DNA of 64,000 nucleotides from Lysinibacillus boronitolerans JCM 21713 = 10a = NBRC 103108 (GTDB lineage: Bacteria; Bacillota; Bacilli; Bacillales_A; Planococcaceae), in NCBI RefSeq assembly GCF_000772935.1, contig NZ_JPVR01000075.1:124001-188000 (forward strand). The letters are read 5' to 3'. Position 1 is the stretch's first letter. Each line of letters starts with the position of its first letter. Below are positions 26,415 through 34,871 of the stretch, piece by piece. The notes beneath the pieces are model-generated. The model saw nothing but the letters and a program-made list of their open reading frames with translations, had not been told where the DNA came from and did not search any database. Position numbers and translations under genes: made by a program.

Positions 26415-27372
26415 CAGTATATTAAAAGTGGAGAATTTAAAAAAGAGCTTTCAAATAGCAGGAGGGCTATTTCAAAAAAAGCAATATGTTAACGCGGTCA
26501 TAGATGTTTCCTTTGAAATAGAAGAAGGTACGACGTTTAGTTTAGTTGGGGAAAGTGGTTGTGGTAAATCTACTACAGGTAGATTAATCACTAGATTAAT
26601 AGCACCAACGAATGGAAGTATCATTGTGGACGGGAAAGAAGTAGCAACTGCAAAGCAATCTGAATTAAAGCATTTAAGGCAAACTGTTCAAATGATTTTT
26701 CAAGACCCATATGCCTCTTTGAATCCAAGAATGAAGGTCAAGGAGCTTATTGGGGAGCCTTTAGAAATTCATACAAAACTTTCAAAAGCAGAGCGTGAAA
26801 AACTAGTGCTTGAAATGCTGGAAGTCGTTGGATTAAATGCTGAACATGCTGATCGCTATGCGCATGAGTTCAGTGGAGGACAAAGGCAGCGTTTAGGTAT
26901 TGCACGCGCATTAATAACAAAGCCAAAATTAATTATTGCTGATGAGCCCGTTTCTGCGTTGGATGTATCTATACAATCGCAAATATTGAATCTATTAAAG
27001 CAATTGCAGCAAGAATATAAAATATCTTATCTCTTTATTTCTCACGATTTAAGTGTTGTAGAACATATTAGCCATTATATAGGGGTCATGTATTTAGGGT
27101 CCATTGTAGAAATCGGGCGTAAAGAAACCATATTTAATGAACCAAAGCATCCCTATACAAAAGCGCTCATTGCATCCGTACCGATCGCAGACCCAACATT
27201 ACGAAAAAAGAAGATCGTTTTAACTGGTGATATTCCAAATCCTAAAAATCCGCCAAGTGGTTGTACCTTCCACACAAGGTGCCCCTTTGCATCAGATATA
27301 TGTAAGCAAGCTATTCCGGAAATGAAAAAAATTAACGAAGAGCAAAGTGTCGCATGTCACTTTGTCAACTAA
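26407..27372 (+). CDS. Peptide-type ABC transporter ATPase (DppF-like)
   Basis: The 321-residue second ATPase of the importer. Walker A is GESGCGKST, the Q-loop FQDPYASLNPRM, the signature FSGGQRQRLGIARAL and Walker B LIIADEPVSALD. The C-terminal extension SGCTFHTRCPFASDIC repeats the four-Cys pattern seen in the DppD partner. Translational overlap with the previous gene and 18 bases to the next gene mean the downstream isomerase and oxidoreductase genes are very likely on the same transcript. Confidence 0.92.
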   Translation: MPNSILKVENLKKSFQIAGGLFQKKQYVNAVIDVSFEIEEGTTFSLVGESGCGKSTTGRLITRLIAPTNGSIIVDGKEVATAKQSELKHLRQTVQMIFQDPYASLNPRMKVKELIGEPLEIHTKLSKAEREKLVLEMLEVVGLNAEHADRYAHEFSGGQRQRLGIARALITKPKLIIADEPVSALDVSIQSQILNLLKQLQQEYKISYLFISHDLSVVEHISHYIGVMYLGSIVEIGRKETIFNEPKHPYTKALIASVPIADPTLRKKKIVLTGDIPNPKNPPSGCTFHTRCPFASDICKQAIPEMKKINEEQSVACHFVN

Positions 27373-27390
27373 TCGAAAGGGTGTATAGAA

Positions 27391-28269
27391 ATGAAAATAG
27401 GGTTAAGCACATATAGTATGGTCAAAAAAATGAGACAGGGGGAAATGAATGTACTGGATGTCTTACAATGGGTAGCAGACAACGGTGGACAGCATGTAGA
27501 ATTAGTACCCTATGAATTTACCGTTGTAGATAACTATGAACTTGCAACTCAAATAAAAGATAAAGCAGCAGAGCTAGGATTAGAGCTATCCGCCTATTCG
27601 TTACCAGCTAACTTTATTCAGGATACGGAGGAAGCTTTTTTAGAAGAGGTTGAACGTTTAAAGAAGCATGTTGATGTCGTACATCATATGGGCATTCACA
27701 TTATGCGCCATGACGTTACTCTCTTTACTTTACCAAAGGAGCAAACGTCCATTCATTATTACAACGAGCACTTCGAAGAGATGGTTAGAGGCTGTCAGTT
27801 AATTGCAGATTACGCGAAACAATTTAATATTACGACAACGATTGAAAATCACGGCTTTAATGTTCAAACAAGTGATCGTGTACAACAATTAATTCATGCG
27901 GTAAACAGAGACAACTTTAAAACAACTTTAGATATCGGTAATTTTTTATGTATTGATGAAGAACCTCTAATTGGTGTTATGAAAAACGTCCCTTATGCTG
28001 CTACGGTGCATTTTAAAGATTTTTATATTCGTCCTTATTATGAAAATCCAGGTGAGGGCGAATGGTTCCGTACAGTTCATAACAACTACATCAGAGGTGC
28101 TATTGTGGGACATGGCGATATAAATATTCGAGAAATTATTAAACTCGTAAAAGGCAGTGGATATGATGGCTATCTTACTATTGAGTTTGAAGGGATGGAA
28201 GATTGCCAAGTTGGTTCAAAAATAGGGATGGATAATGTACGTCGTTTATGGGACGAATGCAAGCTCTAA
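27391..28269 (+). CDS. Sugar phosphate isomerase/epimerase family protein (TIM barrel) 1
   Basis: A 292-residue AP-endonuclease-2-like TIM barrel of the IolE/tagatose-epimerase superfamily. Four likely metal ligands are in place: Glu in TTIENHG (about residue 152), Asp in TLDIGN (about 185), His in VHFKDF (about 211), and Glu in LTIEFEG (about 265). Members isomerise, epimerise, dehydrate or beta-eliminate sugars and keto-sugars, so the family alone does not give the reaction. It is followed closely by a Gfo/Idh/MocA dehydrogenase and a second, divergent member of the same superfamily. Confidence 0.82.
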   Translation: MKIGLSTYSMVKKMRQGEMNVLDVLQWVADNGGQHVELVPYEFTVVDNYELATQIKDKAAELGLELSAYSLPANFIQDTEEAFLEEVERLKKHVDVVHHMGIHIMRHDVTLFTLPKEQTSIHYYNEHFEEMVRGCQLIADYAKQFNITTTIENHGFNVQTSDRVQQLIHAVNRDNFKTTLDIGNFLCIDEEPLIGVMKNVPYAATVHFKDFYIRPYYENPGEGEWFRTVHNNYIRGAIVGHGDINIREIIKLVKGSGYDGYLTIEFEGMEDCQVGSKIGMDNVRRLWDECKL

Positions 28270-28282
28270 AGGAGGAAAGAAC

Positions 28283-29341
28283 ATGGACAAATTAAAAGTT
28301 TGTGTCATTGGCACAGGTTCTATTTCAGATTTTCACTTAGGTTCCTATTCGAATAATCCATTCGTTGAGTTATATGGCGTGTATGATGCTTCTATTGAAC
28401 GAGGCAAAGCAAAAGCAGTTCAATTTGGAGCAACACATGTTTTTTCTTCAAAAGAAGAGCTATTCGCAGATAAAAATGTGGATGCTGTAAGTATTTGTAC
28501 ATGGAATAATACACATGCCGAATTGGCGATTCTTGCTTTGGAAAATGACTTACATGTTCTAATAGAAAAGCCGCTATCTATGACTTATGCAGAGGCTCTA
28601 AATATCCAAAAGGTTGCAGAAAAGCATCAGAAAGTATTTCAAGTGGGCTATGTAAGACGGTTTGCCACAAATACCAAAGTACTGAAAAGCTTCATCGACG
28701 ATAACAAATTGGGCGATATTTATTATGCCAAAGCTTCCTGCCTAAGAAGATTAGGGAATCCAGGAGGCTGGTTTGCAGAAATTGATAAATCTGGAGGCGG
28801 ACCTTTAATTGATCTAGGGGTACATGTAATTGATATATGCTGGTACTTAATGGGGAGACCAAAGGTGAAACGTATAACAGGTCATACTTACAATCAGTTA
28901 GGAAATCGAAATCATATAGAAAATTTATCTTTTTACAAGGCTGCAGACTATGATGCAACTAAAAACACAGTAGAAGACTTAGCAAATGCCCTCATTACAT
29001 TTGAGAATGGAGCGTCACTAATGGTAGACGTTTCCTATACACTACATGCCATAAAAGATGAAATAAGTATTAAGCTATATGGCACGAACGGTGGTGCAGA
29101 GCTAGAGCCAGAATTAAAAATTGTAAGTGAAGAGCATAATACGATTTTAAATATTCATCCTCAAATTAACGATTTAACATTTGATTTTGCGACAGCCTTT
29201 CAAAATGAAATCAATTCATTTGTTGATTGTTGCCTTCATCATTATGATTCAGTTGCACCTGTAGAGGATGGAGTAGAAATTATGAAAATCTTAGAAGGTA
29301 TTTATATTTCTGCAACTGAAGGAAAGGAAGTTGTTTATTAA
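28283..29341 (+). CDS. Gfo/Idh/MocA family NAD(P)-dependent oxidoreductase
   Basis: A 352-residue sugar dehydrogenase-type protein. The N-terminal Rossmann motif is VIGTGSISDFH (about residues 8-18). The catalytic Lys lies in IEKPLSM (about 94-100), and GGGPLIDLGVHVIDICWYLMG (split around 172-192) holds the Asp and His expected of active enzymes. The substrate is unknown; characterised relatives oxidise sugars, inositols and glycosides, several at C3. AAAGGAGG lies 6 bases before the ATG. It is sandwiched between two TIM-barrel isomerase genes. Confidence 0.86.
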   Translation: MDKLKVCVIGTGSISDFHLGSYSNNPFVELYGVYDASIERGKAKAVQFGATHVFSSKEELFADKNVDAVSICTWNNTHAELAILALENDLHVLIEKPLSMTYAEALNIQKVAEKHQKVFQVGYVRRFATNTKVLKSFIDDNKLGDIYYAKASCLRRLGNPGGWFAEIDKSGGGPLIDLGVHVIDICWYLMGRPKVKRITGHTYNQLGNRNHIENLSFYKAADYDATKNTVEDLANALITFENGASLMVDVSYTLHAIKDEISIKLYGTNGGAELEPELKIVSEEHNTILNIHPQINDLTFDFATAFQNEINSFVDCCLHHYDSVAPVEDGVEIMKILEGIYISATEGKEVVY

Positions 29342-29342
29342 A

Positions 29343-30224
29343 ATGGTGAAATTGGATAATAAAATCGGTGTGATAGTAGACAGCTTTCGTTTACCTATTC
29401 GTGAAGGTTTGTTAAAGGCGAAAGAAGTTGGTGCACAGGGGGTACAAATGTATGCCGTTTCAGGTGAGTTGGACCCCGATAACCTAAATGCTGAACAAAG
29501 AGCAGAATTGAAGGCGTATATCTTAGGGCTAGGTCTAGAAATCTCCGCATTATGTGGAGATTTAGGTGGTCATGGCTTCCAAGACAAAGCAGAAAATGCC
29601 AGAAAAATAAAAAAATCAAAAGAAATACTGCAATTAGCCAAAGACCTAGGAACATCCATTGTTACAACTCATATTGGTATTATTCCTGAAGATGAAAATG
29701 ATCCAATTTATCAAACAATGCTGGAAGCCTGCGAAGAATTAGGACAATATGCTACATCATTAGATGCTTATTTTGCGATTGAAACAGGGCCAGAAACGAG
29801 TAAAACATTAAAAGGGTTTTTAGATAAGCTATCAACGAATGGTGTATCGGTTAATTTTGATCCTGCCAATATGGTGATGGTAACAAAAGATGATCCTGTA
29901 GCTGGAGTCAAACTATTAAAGAAATATATTGTACATACACATGTAAAGGATGGTATTCAACTGCAACCAACGAATCCTAAAGATGTGTATGGGTACTTAG
30001 GATACGATTCTGGAACATCTCATGATAAAATAGAAGAAATGGTGGAAAATGGAGAGTTTTTCAGAGAACTTCCATTAGGTCATGGAGATGTCAATTTCGA
30101 GCTTTATTTTTCAGCTTTACAAGAAATCGGATACAATGGCTATTTAACTATTGAACGAGAAGTGAGATCAAATCCCGAAAAAGACATCAAAGAAGCTGTA
30201 CAATTCATAGAAAAGTTTAAATAG
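29343..30224 (+). CDS. Sugar phosphate isomerase/epimerase family protein (TIM barrel) 2
   Basis: A 293-residue TIM-barrel protein of the same superfamily as the product at 27391-28269 but clearly divergent. Likely metal ligands are Glu in AIETGP (about residue 148), Asp in VNFDPAN (about 174), His in VHTHVKDG (about 200) and Glu in LTIEREV (about 272). An acidic insertion around VENGEFFRELPLGHGDV precedes the last ligand. The ATG is one base after the previous stop; the in-frame TTG at 29331 abuts the AAGGAAG site. Two different barrels flanking one dehydrogenase suggest sequential chemistry on an oxidised sugar. Confidence 0.8.
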   Translation: MVKLDNKIGVIVDSFRLPIREGLLKAKEVGAQGVQMYAVSGELDPDNLNAEQRAELKAYILGLGLEISALCGDLGGHGFQDKAENARKIKKSKEILQLAKDLGTSIVTTHIGIIPEDENDPIYQTMLEACEELGQYATSLDAYFAIETGPETSKTLKGFLDKLSTNGVSVNFDPANMVMVTKDDPVAGVKLLKKYIVHTHVKDGIQLQPTNPKDVYGYLGYDSGTSHDKIEEMVENGEFFRELPLGHGDVNFELYFSALQEIGYNGYLTIEREVRSNPEKDIKEAVQFIEKFK

Positions 30225-30238
30225 GGGTTGAATCTAAT

Positions 30239-31390
30239 TTGAAAAAGCAAGATCAAGTACAAATGCGAAGACAAAATAAATATATTGTGCTTGACGCAAT
30301 AAGGCAGATGGCGCCAATTTCAAGAATTCAATTATCAAAATATACAAAAATGAGCCCTACAACCATTACGCGTATTGTGCAAGAACTAGAAGCTGAAGGC
30401 TTTATTCTTGAAGGGGTATCGGAAGAAACAGCCATTGGTAGACGTCCTACGTTAATTCATATGCGCGAAGATGCTTTATATACGATTGGTATAGAAATTG
30501 ACTGTTTTACTATTCGAATAGGTATATTAGATTTCTTAGGGAAGCTTATTGCCTTTCAGGAAATCAAATGTAACATCAAGCATCAATACGAAGAAGCTAT
30601 ACATCTACTAAAACGATCTATAGAAAATATCATGACAGAATATCAGATTGCTCACGATAAATTACTAGGCATTGGGATAGGAATTCCAGGAGTAATCAAT
30701 AACGAGGAAGGGATAATCGTTTCCTCTGAGCAATTGAAGTGGGAAAACTGCCATATAAGAGAAGATTTAAATGGAGTTTTTGGTTGTGAAGTCATCGTAG
30801 ATAATGAATTAAAAATGCAAATTATTGCTGAAATTGGTGATATCTATACACCACTGTATTCAAATTGTATTTTAGTCGGAATCGGAACAGGAATAGGAGC
30901 ATCTATATTATTAAATGGAGAAGTGTATCGTGGCATTCAAAATAAAGCTGGAGAAATAAGCCATATAACGATTAATCCCTTTGGTGAGATGTGTCACTGT
31001 GGTAAAAGAGGGTGCTTATCCATGTATGTTTCTGAAGTTACGCTGTTAAAAAGAACACCTAAAAATCTTAATATTCAATCAATAGAAGAGATTTTGCATT
31101 GTGTTGATCAAGGCGAGCAATGGGCGGTTGATATTCAGCAAGATGTAGCTACTTTTCTAGCTATTGCCATCAATAATCTAGTTTGTTTATACGAACCAGA
31201 GGCTGTCATCGTCAGTGGAGAAATTATTGAGCACAATGTGACATTTCAAAAACTGCTTAGTGATAAGTGTAAACAGTATATATGGAAGGAATTACAACCC
31301 TACTTTGATTTACAGTTTTCCAATCAATTAAAAGAAGGGGTTGTTAAAGGAGCGGCATTACAAGCACAAAAGCAGTTGCTGTCTGTTTAA
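30239..31390 (+). CDS. ROK-family transcriptional regulator (NagC/XylR type)
   Basis: A 383-residue repressor-type protein. The N-terminal winged helix-turn-helix spans about residues 14-60 (ISRIQLSKYTKMSPTTITR). The C-terminal ROK sugar-binding domain has GIGIPG (145-151), the DN pair at 188-189, GIGTGIG (214-220), His242 and the zinc motif Cys252-x-Cys254 with Cys259. Start is a TTG eight bases after AGGGGTTG. Placed inside the operon, it probably senses a sugar released from the imported compound and controls the region upstream of 21927. Confidence 0.87.
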   Translation: MKKQDQVQMRRQNKYIVLDAIRQMAPISRIQLSKYTKMSPTTITRIVQELEAEGFILEGVSEETAIGRRPTLIHMREDALYTIGIEIDCFTIRIGILDFLGKLIAFQEIKCNIKHQYEEAIHLLKRSIENIMTEYQIAHDKLLGIGIGIPGVINNEEGIIVSSEQLKWENCHIREDLNGVFGCEVIVDNELKMQIIAEIGDIYTPLYSNCILVGIGTGIGASILLNGEVYRGIQNKAGEISHITINPFGEMCHCGKRGCLSMYVSEVTLLKRTPKNLNIQSIEEILHCVDQGEQWAVDIQQDVATFLAIAINNLVCLYEPEAVIVSGEIIEHNVTFQKLLSDKCKQYIWKELQPYFDLQFSNQLKEGVVKGAALQAQKQLLSV

Positions 31391-31408
31391 AGAAAGGTTG
31401 GTTGATTC

Positions 31409-32410
31409 GTGGCTTACTCAGAATTTTTAAAGGAGTATCGTTCAGGATTAATGGAAAATGTGCATTATGGACAAATAAGTGCTGTGAATCTAACGAAGGA
31501 AGAATTCGTCTCTGTAGGTCAAGATTATGAGCCTGTGTATTTTCGTTCTGCAGCAAAACCATTTCAAGCCATTCCCATTTTTATGACTGATTTTATAGAA
31601 AAGTACGGGATTACTTCAAAAGAAAGTGCATTATTTCTAGCTTCACAAAGAGGCGAAATATATCATCAAGAGGCATTAGTCTCTTTGCTGGAAAAACTTC
31701 CTATTAATGAAAATGAGTTAATTTGTGCAGCATCCTATCCATTAAATGAGGAACCTAAAACAAAGTATATTCAACAGGGATTTGAAAAGAGGAAACTATT
31801 TCATAATTGCGCTGGCAAGCATTTAGGATTTTTAACTGCATGTTTAGCAAATGGCTATGATGTCAAGCAATATTGTCATCCAGAACATCCACTGCAACAG
31901 ATGATAAAAAAATATATTGCTTATTTAAGTGAATATGAGGTAGAGAAAATTCGTACAGGGATTGATGGCTGTGGTGCGCCCGTCTTTGCGATTCCGTTAA
32001 AAAACATGGCCATTGCTTATTTAAAGTTAGCACGACCAGAATTAATTGATGATCGACTGATTCGTGAAGCAGTAATAAAGCTTACGACAGTAATGAATCA
32101 AGAGAATCCTATCATTGCAGCACAAAATTTTATTTGTACGGCATTATTAAAGGACCCCAATATTGTGGCAAAGGGCGGGGCACAGGGCGTATACTGTTTT
32201 GCTCTTAGAAACGAAGGATTAAGTTTTGCCTTGAAAATTATGAATGGTTCAGAAAGTCCATGGCCGAATGTAATTGCTTCTGTATTGGAACAAATTCAGT
32301 ATACAAATCAAGAAACAATTGACCGTATTAAAGCATTGTCTCCTGCATTTGTGCGTAATGATGCAGGGGTTGAGGTAGGAGAAATTGTTTCTACAATTAA
32401 AATCGTATAG
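31409..32410 (+). CDS. L-asparaginase, Rhizobium ReAV (class 3) type
   Basis: A 333-residue asparaginase of the family typified by the Rhizobium etli thermolabile enzyme, unrelated to the E. coli type. The active-site residues I recall for that enzyme are all in place: Ser47 and Lys50 in SAAKPFQ, Ser79 in LASQRGE, and zinc ligands Cys134/Lys137 in NCAGKH and Cys188 in IDGCGAP. The protein should therefore be active, turning asparagine into aspartate and ammonia. The start is a GTG after AAAGG. It is 18 bases downstream of the ROK gene and 12 upstream of the kinase gene. Confidence 0.87.
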   Translation: MAYSEFLKEYRSGLMENVHYGQISAVNLTKEEFVSVGQDYEPVYFRSAAKPFQAIPIFMTDFIEKYGITSKESALFLASQRGEIYHQEALVSLLEKLPINENELICAASYPLNEEPKTKYIQQGFEKRKLFHNCAGKHLGFLTACLANGYDVKQYCHPEHPLQQMIKKYIAYLSEYEVEKIRTGIDGCGAPVFAIPLKNMAIAYLKLARPELIDDRLIREAVIKLTTVMNQENPIIAAQNFICTALLKDPNIVAKGGAQGVYCFALRNEGLSFALKIMNGSESPWPNVIASVLEQIQYTNQETIDRIKALSPAFVRNDAGVEVGEIVSTIKIV

Positions 32411-32422
32411 AGGTGAAGGCAC

Positions 32423-33403
32423 TTGTATGTTTTGGCAATTGATGGTGGTGGAACAAAAACACTTGCGACAATCTCAACTTGTCGTGGGCAAATTATGGCG
32501 CTAGCAGAAACAGGAAAAAGTAATCCCACATCCATGAGCTTCGAGCAATTTACTGAGACGATAACAGAATTAATAAATGATTTAAAAAGACAACAACCTC
32601 ACGAATTTCAACACATTACAAAGTGCCATGCGGGCCTGTCTGGTGTAACAGAAAATAATAATGAAGAAATTACCCATGCATTATTAACCTCGCTTTTACC
32701 GAAAGACTGTCAACTATCACTATCGAATGATGGGTTGAACGCGCTGTATGCGGGAACATTGGGTCAGCCTGGCATTGTGCAGATTTCTGGTACGGGTGCG
32801 ATTACACTTAGTATTGATTATTCGGGAAGAATTGAGCGTACAGCAGGATGGGGTTATATTTTTGATGATGAGGGCAGTGGCTATGATATTGGCATTCGTA
32901 CATTAAAAGCGGTATTTAAAGCATTTGATAAAAGAGGTCCTGAAACGCTTCTAACAGCAGCAGTATTAGAATATTTTCAATTACAATCCGTTCCGCAGAT
33001 AATTGAAGTGGTCTATGGTGAAGCACATCCGCGTGATACCATATCTCCTTTAAGTAAGATAGCAATTGAATGTGCTAAACGTGGTGATGGAGAAGCCAAT
33101 ACAATTATTGATCAAGTGTGCTATGTTTTTTATCAAAGTATAGATGCTTGTTACAAAAAAAATCCATTCACAGATAAGCGAGTCAAAGTAGTCTTAGCTG
33201 GTGGCGTTTTTAATGAATTGGAGCTATTTATTAAAAAGTTAATCACTATTGATAAAAAGAATAGTAATCAGTATGACTTCGTGGGTGCTTATAGCTTACC
33301 TGTAGGTGGTGCCGCTTTAGCTGCATTAAAATTACCAAGTAAGGAAGCCCAGCTATTTATCGATCAATATAATGCGAGTATGAAGGAGTTTTTAACGAAT
33401 TAA
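32423..33403 (+). CDS. N-acetylglucosamine kinase-like ATPase (BadF/BadG family)
   Basis: A 326-residue actin-fold ATPase of the BadF/BadG/BcrA/BcrD family, whose characterised sugar-active members phosphorylate N-acetylglucosamine or related amino sugars. Motifs: DGGGTKT (7-13, phosphate 1), SGTGAI (phosphate 2), GWGYIFDDEGSGYDIG (split around 140-156) and VLAGGVF (adenosine region). The first codon is TTG behind AGGTGAAGG. It is the last gene of the cluster, and a strong terminator follows. The sugar specificity is inferred from family resemblance only. Confidence 0.82.
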   Translation: MYVLAIDGGGTKTLATISTCRGQIMALAETGKSNPTSMSFEQFTETITELINDLKRQQPHEFQHITKCHAGLSGVTENNNEEITHALLTSLLPKDCQLSLSNDGLNALYAGTLGQPGIVQISGTGAITLSIDYSGRIERTAGWGYIFDDEGSGYDIGIRTLKAVFKAFDKRGPETLLTAAVLEYFQLQSVPQIIEVVYGEAHPRDTISPLSKIAIECAKRGDGEANTIIDQVCYVFYQSIDACYKKNPFTDKRVKVVLAGGVFNELELFIKKLITIDKKNSNQYDFVGAYSLPVGGAALAALKLPSKEAQLFIDQYNASMKEFLTN

Positions 33404-33418
33404 TCCCCCTTTAATCTA

Positions 33419-33458
33419 GCAAGTAGAGAATGCATGAATTTTTCTCTACTTGCACTTT
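33419..33458 (+). terminator. Terminator of the ABC/isomerase/asparaginase cluster
   Basis: GCAAGTAGAGAA pairs with TTCTCTACTTGC over an 11-base loop, followed by ACTTTTG. Confidence 0.82.
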
Positions 33459-33460
33459 TG

Positions 33461-34627
33461 TTAGTCCCCTACTTTAAACATATAACCCTTATATGAATTA
33501 TGAATAATCATGACGATTCCAATAAGCATAAAATTGGATAGTAACGAGCTTCCACCATAGCTTAAAAAAGGTAGGGTGACACCTGTGACAGGTAAAAGCC
33601 CAATGGTCATGCCGATATTTTGAGTAATTTGAAAGGCTAGTAAGCTTGAAATACCTGCACCCATTAAGGTCATGAAGGGGTCTCGCGCTACTACCGTAAT
33701 AACAACAATACGATAGATAACAAAAAATAGTAGAGCTATTACAAATGCTCCTCCAACAAAACCCAGCTCTTCTGCAATAGCGGAGAATATAAAATCGGTA
33801 TGTTTTTCTGGTACATAGACATTGTTATGTAGATAGCCCTTGCCCACAAATTCTCCTGATCCGATGGCCATAAAGCCTTGGCGTACTTGAAAAGAAGAAT
33901 CTGTATATTCATAAGGCTGAAGCCATCCATAAATTCTTGAAATCTGATGTCCTGATAGGGCACCTAAAACCTTCTCTGTAAAAAATTCATTAAATCGGAC
34001 ATAGAGCACTACTAGCGTACTGATAATAACTAGAGGAACAGCCGTAAATACGACTAGAAGCTTTCTATGAATACCTGAAAAGAAAATCATTGGTAAAATC
34101 ATCGCCATATACAACATAACCATACCTGTATCGGGTTGCCTATAAACAAGTAGTGTAGGAGGAAGGACAATTAGCCCGATTTTTACAAGTAGCCAAAAAT
34201 CTGCTAGATAAGAGGGGCGGACATTTTTTTCTTGATGAGCAATAATGACCTTACTTACAACTATTAAAAAAGCGAATTTTAAAAACTCTGATGGTTGGAG
34301 AGAACCTAAAAACGGGATTTGATACCATGATTTTGCCTGATTGATCGTCCGAGCAATGCTCTCAGGTGCAACAATAAGCCCAGCCGTTAAAGCAACTATT
34401 AGGAAGTAAAAGGGCCATCCAATCTTCTTTAGCTGTTCAATATCAAGTAAGGATATTCCAAACATGATGGTTAATCCGATGAGATAAAATAAGAATTGCT
34501 TGATAATAAAGGAGCTTGCATACTGTTCAAAATTTACACTACTAGAATGGACAAAAAGGCAACTAATAGCGCCGAGTATTAGAAGACTTATTACTAAACT
34601 CCAATCTAACTTCTTCAATTGCGTCAA
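33461..34627 (-). CDS. FtsW/RodA/SpoVE-family cell-shape protein
   Basis: A 388-residue SEDS-family membrane protein. The family polymerises lipid II glycan strands together with a class B penicillin-binding protein. About ten membrane segments are evident. Conserved parts are LGSLQPSEFLKFAFL (about residues 109-123), RQPDTGMVMLY, the QGFMAIGSGEFVGKGY loop, KHTDFIFSAIAEELGF (about 275-290) and the C-terminal PFLSYGGSSL. The KHTDFIF/RQPDTG style looks closer to RodA than FtsW. The TTG at 34627 lies 6 bases after GGAGGTG, which itself falls in the longer frame from 34642. Confidence 0.88.
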   Translation of the reverse strand: MTQLKKLDWSLVISLLILGAISCLFVHSSSVNFEQYASSFIIKQFLFYLIGLTIMFGISLLDIEQLKKIGWPFYFLIVALTAGLIVAPESIARTINQAKSWYQIPFLGSLQPSEFLKFAFLIVVSKVIIAHQEKNVRPSYLADFWLLVKIGLIVLPPTLLVYRQPDTGMVMLYMAMILPMIFFSGIHRKLLVVFTAVPLVIISTLVVLYVRFNEFFTEKVLGALSGHQISRIYGWLQPYEYTDSSFQVRQGFMAIGSGEFVGKGYLHNNVYVPEKHTDFIFSAIAEELGFVGGAFVIALLFFVIYRIVVITVVARDPFMTLMGAGISSLLAFQITQNIGMTIGLLPVTGVTLPFLSYGGSSLLSNFMLIGIVMIIHNSYKGYMFKVGD

Positions 34628-34871
34628 ATGTAACACCTCCATTCTCTATTATCAACGCTGACAATGTATGGAAGGTTGCGGATGTTTTTTCAAATAATAG
34701 TATGAATAAGAAGCTATAGTATGGCTAATTTAGCGAGTTAAATTACCTAAAAAGAACTAAATGATGGGTATAAATTCTTAATATTTCGATCAAAATTTAC
34801 AAAAACATAACACTGGCTTTATATCTCTATACTATCATTATTGGTAAGAGTTGGAGGAGGAGCCAAGGACC

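Noticed and set aside
21493-33403. The ABC/isomerase/asparaginase cluster as a recently acquired island
   Set aside because: No integrase, transposase, tRNA end or flanking repeat is seen, and base composition by eye matches the surroundings.
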